48,708 nucleotides of DNA from JAABTH01 sp964390725. GTDB taxonomy: Bacteria > Bacillota > Dethiobacteria > DTU022. A program made the translations under genes and the position numbers. The stretch's first letter is position 1. Each line of letters starts with the position of its first letter. This document shows positions 44,245 through 48,708 of this stretch, in pieces. The notes under the pieces were generated by a model, which saw only the letters and a list, made by a program, of their open reading frames with translations, made no database searches and was not told the origin of the DNA. Location: the NCBI GenBank assembly GCA_964390725.1, contig CAYMIW010000020.1:1-48708 (forward strand), in the 5' to 3' direction.

Positions 44245-44328
44245 GTCGGGGTGGCGGAATTGGCAGACGCGCACGGTTGAGGGCCGTGTGGTAATAACCA
44301 TGGGGATTCAAGCCCCCTCCCGACACCA
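44245..44328 (+). pseudogene. Degenerate tRNA-Leu copy; right attachment site
   Basis: This 84-base copy matches the tRNA-Leu at 16135 over its whole length, with the same GAG anticodon loop and CCA end. It differs by C-to-T in the variable loop, G-to-A at the last 5' base of the T-stem (the conserved 53-61 pair) and loss of one base in the T-loop/stem. It therefore cannot form a regular T-arm. A TATAAT box (44231-44236) lies only 8 bases upstream and lacks a -35 partner. It is probably non-functional and marks the right end of the island. Confidence 0.8.
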
Positions 44329-44334
44329 TATATT

Positions 44335-44370
44335 AAAGCGTGAAGATTACTCTTCACGCTTTAATTTTCC
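44335..44370 (+). terminator. Terminator after the right tRNA-like copy
   Basis: A perfect 11-bp stem, AAAGCGTGAAG (44335-44345) and CTTCACGCTTT (44352-44362), is followed by a T-rich stretch. It differs from the left tRNA terminator by one compensated pair (A-T to C-G), so hairpin formation has been maintained. Confidence 0.8.
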
Positions 44371-44543
44371 GGGTAGCTTTAAGATTTATTCAGTTTTAGT
44401 CAATACAAGACTTAACATAGCCAACGGGTATGTTCATTTTTGAAGCAGTTACTTCAATTGACAGGCCTTCAATCTGCTATCAATTATCTAATTTACCTGA
44501 GCCTGTCACTTCAAGCCAGGAGCAATAAATTGCATTGATCAAA

Positions 44544-45239
44544 TTAATAATATTTTCTGGTTGGGTTCGTAGAACTACGGAAACGATAGCTTCCGCACCA
44601 GATTCTATTAAACAGGCTTGTTTTTTTAATCCACCGCACCAGGGCAAACCCGATTTCCATGAAAAAGCCGAGGGTCAGGGCAAAGATTACCGTACCAAAA
44701 CCCAGCGGACCTCCAAGCAGGTAGCCGATAATGGCAACGGCAACTTCCATGATTGTTCTGATTACACCTGTCTTCAAACGGGTTGCCTTAGTCAGGGCCA
44801 GCATGAGACTGTCGCGGGGACCTGCTCCAACGTTGGGGCTGATGTATAAGGCAACCCCCAGGCCGAATACTATTACCCCGACCAGGTAGAGTAGAATAGC
44901 AGTCCAGAGCTGGTTTGGGTAGGGCAGGTAATCGAGGGTGATTACCATATCGATAAACAAGCCGAGAAAAATCATGTTTAATACTGTGCCGATATGGATA
45001 CGTACCTTAAAAAAGTAACTGATTGCCAGCACCGTAAAGCCGGTCAGCTGGTGGATGCGCCCTATGGTAAGCCCGGTCTGGGTAGCCATGCCAATGTGGA
45101 AAACATCCCACGGGTTTACCCCCAGGCTGGCATTAATGGTGCATACTGCCCCATTGGCAACCAAAAACAGGCCTCCAAAAAAGGCCAGGTACCGTATAAT
45201 TGTTCTGTGGACATTCAGCGCTTCAAAATTTAACTTCAT
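44544..45239 (-). CDS. YczE/YitT-type integral membrane protein
   Basis: A 231 aa membrane protein with about five hydrophobic segments. Family marks are NASLGVNPWDVFHIGMATQTGLTIGRI near residues 36-62, GVALYISPNVGAGPRDSLMLAL near residues 127-148, and KTGVIRTIMEVAVAIIGYLLGGPLGFGTV. The repeated G-x-GPRDS and NPWDVF loops are characteristic of YczE-like proteins, whose function is not established. It lies outside the island in GC-richer sequence and is divergent from the dipeptidase gene. ATG follows CGGAG. Confidence 0.85.
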   Translation of the reverse strand: MKLNFEALNVHRTIIRYLAFFGGLFLVANGAVCTINASLGVNPWDVFHIGMATQTGLTIGRIHQLTGFTVLAISYFFKVRIHIGTVLNMIFLGLFIDMVITLDYLPYPNQLWTAILLYLVGVIVFGLGVALYISPNVGAGPRDSLMLALTKATRLKTGVIRTIMEVAVAIIGYLLGGPLGFGTVIFALTLGFFMEIGFALVRWIKKTSLFNRIWCGSYRFRSSTNPTRKYY

Positions 45240-45347
45240 GGCAACTCCGGGTTAAGCCGTTTGGGCTGGGTTTTTGCTGCAATTTAATTATCATATCACA
45301 AGTATGTTAATATAGACTACAAAAGGAAAAATCTAAGCGAGTGGGAG

Positions 45348-46364
45348 GTGGTCGGACTGCATGAATATTGGATTGCCGACGGGCACAACGACAGTGTAAT
45401 TAAATACCAGGCGGGAGAGTGTGATCTGCGTAAACCAGATGGTTATGGGCACTGGTATCTTGAAGGGGCTGAAAAAGCAGCCCTGGGGCTGCAGATAATG
45501 GCCATGTATATTGAAAGCGAGTACAAACCTTTTCAGGCTTCCTGGAGAGGTCTGCAATTGATTGAATCAGCCCTGGACTTTATCGAGGCTAACAGGAGAA
45601 AGCTTATTCCGATTAATAAAAAAAGGGATCTGAGCAAACTTGGCGGTAGTAGAATAGGTATTCTAATCAGTGTAGAAGGGGGAGAAATTCTAGGGGAAAG
45701 CCTTTTTATGCTCGATATAATCTACCGGCTGGGAGTAAGAGCCCTTGGCTTAACCTGGAATCAGCGCAATGCCATTGCCGATGGTGTGGGTGAAGAATAC
45801 AGCAAAAACGGGCTTTCACTCTTTGGTCGCAGGGTTATTGCCGAAATGAACAATCTCGGAATGTTGATTGATCTCTCTCATTTGAACGAACCGGGTTTCT
45901 GGGATGTCCTGCAGTTGTCGAACAAGCCGGTGGTTGCATCACATTCATGTGCCCATGTCCTGTGTGATCATCCCCGTAATTTAAGTGATGAACAGCTGCG
46001 TGCCCTGGCCGAAGCAGGAGGTATGGTAGGCATAAATTTCTGCCCTGATTTTCTCAGGCAAACGGGGCAGGCAAAAATAGATGATGTTATAAGGCACATT
46101 TGCCATATTGCCGAAGTGGCCGGGGTTGACAGTGTTGGCTTTGGCTCCGATTTTGACGGTATTACCAGCACCCCGGAAGGGTTGGAGAACGTGGAAAAGT
46201 TTAACTGCCTGCGGGAGATGCTGGAGAAAAGCGGTTTTAACAGGGAAGAGATGGCTAAAATCTGTCATGTAATTTTATCAGGGTTTTGGAAGAAGTTCTC
46301 TAAAAGAGATCAGTTAATTAATATTTTCAACATCCGGGAATGGGTAAATAACTCGATACGGTAA
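45348..46364 (+). CDS. Membrane-dipeptidase family (M19) metallopeptidase
   Basis: A 338 aa zinc peptidase of the renal-dipeptidase family, which cleaves dipeptides including D-residue ones. Metal ligands are visible: DGHND at residues ~11-15, the bridging Glu in ISVEGGE near 107, His in IDLSHLNE near 187, His in VVASHSCAHVL near 207, and GFGSDFDG near residue 265. The start is uncertain: GTG 45348 lies inside the GGGAGG ribosome site, and CTG 45357 would fit that site better. No signal peptide is present. The neighbours (arginase-family protein, BrnQ-like carrier) suggest peptide and amino-acid use. Confidence 0.88.
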   Translation: MVGLHEYWIADGHNDSVIKYQAGECDLRKPDGYGHWYLEGAEKAALGLQIMAMYIESEYKPFQASWRGLQLIESALDFIEANRRKLIPINKKRDLSKLGGSRIGILISVEGGEILGESLFMLDIIYRLGVRALGLTWNQRNAIADGVGEEYSKNGLSLFGRRVIAEMNNLGMLIDLSHLNEPGFWDVLQLSNKPVVASHSCAHVLCDHPRNLSDEQLRALAEAGGMVGINFCPDFLRQTGQAKIDDVIRHICHIAEVAGVDSVGFGSDFDGITSTPEGLENVEKFNCLREMLEKSGFNREEMAKICHVILSGFWKKFSKRDQLINIFNIREWVNNSIR

Positions 46365-46386
46365 AGCCGTGAAAGGGAGCAGCAGC

Positions 46387-47238
46387 ATGGAAAAATTAAA
46401 CCTGTTTTATCCTCAGTGGCAGGGTAGTGGTCCGGACCTTTCTCCATTTAACGGGGCAATAGAGCTTAAGAAATATCTTGCCGGGCAGGCAGGCTGGGAA
46501 GAAGTAAGAGTAAGCACCTGCCTTGTCACAGATAAAAAGAATGACATTTTTGGCTACGATGATATACTTCTGCAGATGAAAGAAGCGGCCAGGCTGATTG
46601 ATTTTCACCGGCCGCAAAAGATTTTTACTCTCGGAGGCGGATGTGATGCAGGGCTACTGCCAATAGCATATTTAAATGCTCTTTATTCCGCCGGGCTGAC
46701 AGTTCTCTGGTTTGATGCACATGGTGATTTAAATACACCCCGGAGTTCGCCCAGTGGTTATTTCTATGGAATGCCGGCCAGAACCTTGCTTGGAGAAGGC
46801 GATCCAATATTTTTAAATTTGCTTCCTTCAATTCTCAGGCCCGAGCAGGTAATTATGGCCGGGCTGCGTGATCTTGACCCAGCCGAAGCTGCATTTATCG
46901 AACAATCCGGTTTAAAATTACTTTCTGTAAAAGAACTTGAAGCAGGAAGTGAAAGTATAATAGCAGCAGTCGAAAGCTCCCTGCAAAGCAAGCCGGGTGC
47001 CGGAATGAATGGAAATATCTATATACATTTAGATCTTGATGTGCTGGATCCGGAAGCTTTTCCCCATGTTCCAGTTCCGGCTCCCGGTGGGTTAAAGCCG
47101 CAAACCCTGCTTAGTTTAATTAATGTATTGAATACAAATTTTAACCTGGTCGGCCTGGGTATTTATGAGTACAGCGCTTCGGGGAAACAACCTGATACAT
47201 TTTTGAAAGAGATATTCAGGATAGGAATTGACTTTTGA
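46387..47238 (+). CDS. Arginase/agmatinase-family protein
   Basis: A 283 aa ureohydrolase-fold protein. The metal motifs VLWFDAHGDLN near residues 108-118 and IHLDLDVLDPEAFPHVPVPAPGGL near residues 216-239 supply Asp and His ligands. The first family motif, usually GGDHS, reads GGGCDAG near residue 83, so the first metal-ligand His is replaced; this matches a divergent subfamily rather than true arginase. Substrate is therefore open (arginine, agmatine, formiminoglutamate or another guanidino compound). The start is ATG 46387, after AAAGGGAG; the longer frame from GTG 46369 includes that site. It follows the M19 peptidase by 22 bases. Confidence 0.85.
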   Translation: MEKLNLFYPQWQGSGPDLSPFNGAIELKKYLAGQAGWEEVRVSTCLVTDKKNDIFGYDDILLQMKEAARLIDFHRPQKIFTLGGGCDAGLLPIAYLNALYSAGLTVLWFDAHGDLNTPRSSPSGYFYGMPARTLLGEGDPIFLNLLPSILRPEQVIMAGLRDLDPAEAAFIEQSGLKLLSVKELEAGSESIIAAVESSLQSKPGAGMNGNIYIHLDLDVLDPEAFPHVPVPAPGGLKPQTLLSLINVLNTNFNLVGLGIYEYSASGKQPDTFLKEIFRIGIDF

Positions 47239-47373
47239 TAACGGCAGCCGAGGTTTACTTTTCGGGCAGATCCGCTGTAAGCTCTTGCGATTCAGCAACC
47301 AATATGTTAAGTTATTGGCATTGCAACACCCGGTTCTTATAACACCAGCCATATGAAAGGTTCGTAAAACCAG

Positions 47374-48708
47374 ATGTCCAACCAGTTGAAACCACTTACT
47401 GCAGCAGCAATCGGCGGCTCTGTTTTTGCCATGCACTTTGGAGGTTCCTGCATGCTCTGGCCTGTTACCTGGGGGCAGCAGAGCGGTAGTGCTGTTCTCC
47501 TGGCCTACCTTGGAATCTTCATTTCCGCCGTAATCTTTCCCTGGCTGGCCTACCTCGCCGTTTCAAAAGAAGGGACCCTGTTCAATATCGCAAATAGTTC
47601 AGTTAATCGTACCTTTGCCCAGGTCTTTGGCGGTTTAACGGTGCTGGTGCTCGGTCCGCTCTTTGCCATACCGCGAATGAGCGCCGCTGCCTGGGATGCT
47701 ATCTGCCAGATCATGGGTCTTGATTATTCGCCCTTTTTTGGTATGCTTCTTTTCACGATTATTTACTACGCTGCTGCTTTCTGGTTTTTATACCGCAGGA
47801 GCCAGGTTATAGATAAAATTGCCCGTTACCTTTTACCGGTGCTGCTTATAACTATTGCCGCAGTGGTTATTAAGAGCCTGGTGTCGCCGCTGGCCGAATG
47901 GATTTCGCCCATATATTCCGAGCATCCCTTTAGCTATGGTTTCCTGAATGGCTATCAGACCATGGATTTGCCGGCGGCCCTGATGTTTGCTACCCTGGTC
48001 ATTGCCGGTTTGAGCGGCAGCCACGGGCTTAAAGAGAAGAACCTCAACCGCTACCTGGTAATTACGGCAGGGATTGGTTTTCTGCTGCTCGGTACCAGCC
48101 ATTTAACGCAGATGCTGGTCGGTGCTTCAACGGGAGAACTTTTTGTTGATATTTCCTATGCCAGGCTCTATGCTACGATTATCCTCGAACTCTGGGGCCC
48201 TGTCGGCGGGGTAATTTTTAATGTTGCCCTGCTTTTTGCCGCCCTTACATCAGCAGTAGGTCTTGGTGGCGGGACAGCTGCCTACTTTGAAGAAGCATCG
48301 GGAGGCAAACTTCCTTACGTGGCCTGTACCGCGGTAACCCTTTTCTTAAGCGGACTGGTCAGCATGGTCGGCCTGGAGGAGATAATCAGGTTAACTGCGC
48401 CGATCCTCGATATGGTTTATCCCCCGGCTATTGTTATTGTTCTTTTTATTGTCATCGCGCCTTCACTGAAAGGGGCGCGGGCAGGAGCTGCAGTGGCAGC
48501 GTTTTTATGGGGGCTTCTTGAGGGGGTTGGCGGTTACGCGGTTCTGCTGGGCGGGGGAGAAACCTTGTTGGCCCTGCGTAACTTTTTCCCGGGTGCCGCA
48601 GCAGGCTTTGGCTGGATTTTTATTGCCGTTATCGGTGCTTTAATCGGTCATTTCTTTTTCAGGGCTCGTTTTCAGGCAATCGCCGGGGAGGAAGGCCGCT
48701 CTCGCTAA
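47374..48708 (+). CDS. BrnQ-like (LIVCS family) amino-acid carrier
   Basis: A 444 aa integral membrane protein with about 12 hydrophobic helices. The N-terminal helix AIGGSVFAMHFGGSCMLWPVTWGQQSG resembles the ion/substrate-binding start of branched-chain amino-acid:cation symporters (BrnQ), followed by LGPLFAIPRMSAAAWD near residues 93-108, where BrnQ proteins have GPxxAxPR. Later segments (LFAALTSAVGLGGGTAAYFEE near residue 290) also fit. Similarity to BrnQ is moderate, so the substrate may differ from Leu/Ile/Val. It is 135 bases after the arginase-family gene. The stop codon is the last three bases of the window. Confidence 0.8.
   Translation: MSNQLKPLTAAAIGGSVFAMHFGGSCMLWPVTWGQQSGSAVLLAYLGIFISAVIFPWLAYLAVSKEGTLFNIANSSVNRTFAQVFGGLTVLVLGPLFAIPRMSAAAWDAICQIMGLDYSPFFGMLLFTIIYYAAAFWFLYRRSQVIDKIARYLLPVLLITIAAVVIKSLVSPLAEWISPIYSEHPFSYGFLNGYQTMDLPAALMFATLVIAGLSGSHGLKEKNLNRYLVITAGIGFLLLGTSHLTQMLVGASTGELFVDISYARLYATIILELWGPVGGVIFNVALLFAALTSAVGLGGGTAAYFEEASGGKLPYVACTAVTLFLSGLVSMVGLEEIIRLTAPILDMVYPPAIVIVLFIVIAPSLKGARAGAAVAAFLWGLLEGVGGYAVLLGGGETLLALRNFFPGAAAGFGWIFIAVIGALIGHFFFRARFQAIAGEEGRSR

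Larger units (their letters stand above)
16217..44328. mobile_element. tRNA-Leu-bounded genomic island, ~28 kb
   Basis: The segment starts at the 3' end of an intact tRNA-Leu and ends in a second, degraded tRNA-Leu copy, with a third partial copy of the 3' end at 19524-19544. That gives a small left compartment of 3.3 kb and a large right one of 24.8 kb. The sequence inside is visibly more AT-rich than on either side, especially at 17.7-19.6 kb. Cargo consists of an IS256-type element, a TA-chaperone cassette, two Opp transporters and two catabolic modules. No tyrosine or serine recombinase is seen, so the island looks fixed or mobilised in trans. Exact ends are inferred. Confidence 0.7.

Noticed and set aside
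44243..44443. Small protein gene over the right tRNA-like copy
   Set aside because: The frame reads through the tRNA sequence and its terminator; it is a shadow of the tRNA.
44459..44508. TGACAGGC/GCCTGTCA inverted repeat downstream of the YczE gene
   Set aside because: The arms are 8 bases with a loop of about 34 bases and no T tract, so a terminator or site call is not justified.
1..48708. CRISPR array or phage structural genes
   Set aside because: No regularly spaced short repeats, cas genes, or capsid, terminase or tail genes are visible on either strand.

Overview
The window looks like a chromosomal segment of a Gram-positive, probably anaerobic Firmicute (Clostridia-like). The reasons are the FMN-riboswitch rib operon order, strong GGAGG-type ribosome binding sites, many TTG starts, a polymerase I with a decayed proofreading domain, and Opp/Dpp-type lipoprotein transporters. 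Genus cannot be fixed from sequence alone.

Region 1 (1-16.1 kb, visibly GC-richer) is core chromosome. The tail of an FMN riboswitch and a terminator precede ribD-ribE-ribBA-ribH. With only short gaps, the same strand continues into polA, mutM, coaE and two nitrilase-fold genes; the first has lost its whole Glu-Lys-Cys triad and the second keeps it. On the minus strand follow a YbaK-type editing protein, a GPH sugar symporter and a six-hairpin glycosidase. A plus-strand membrane EAL protein with a dead GGDEF domain closes the region.

Region 2 (16.1-44.4 kb, visibly AT-richer) is a genomic island bounded by two copies of a tRNA-Leu(GAG) gene, with a 21-bp copy of the tRNA 3' end inside it at 19524-19544. 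The left copy is intact; the right copy has a broken T-arm. No integrase is visible. The small left segment (16.2-19.5 kb) carries an IS256-type element whose transposase has an amber codon, then hicA, hicB and a SecB-like gene. I read these three as a toxin-antitoxin-chaperone system in which HicB has an aromatic-rich C-terminal extension. The large segment (19.5-44.2 kb) holds three metabolic modules: (a) a minus-strand operon under a cobalamin riboswitch plus terminator, encoding a SAM methyltransferase and an Opp-type ABC importer with a fused DppD-DppF ATPase; (b) a ROK regulator and a hexuronate operon (IolB-family isomerase, uxaB, uxaA, eda, kdgK) that lacks uxaC; (c) a LacI regulator with four palindromic operators, then a ketopantoate-reductase-like dehydrogenase (possible AUC start), a cyclase-family hydrolase, an ICL/PEP-mutase-family protein and a second complete Opp-type importer.

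Region 3 (44.4-48.7 kb) returns to GC-richer chromosome: a YczE-type membrane protein, an M19 dipeptidase, an arginase-family protein and a BrnQ-like carrier, possibly a peptide and amino-acid handling group.

The items most worth follow-up are the HicA-HicB-SecB-like cassette, the cobalamin-riboswitch Opp/methyltransferase operon, the IolB-for-UxaC substitution and the nitrilase pseudoenzyme/enzyme pair.
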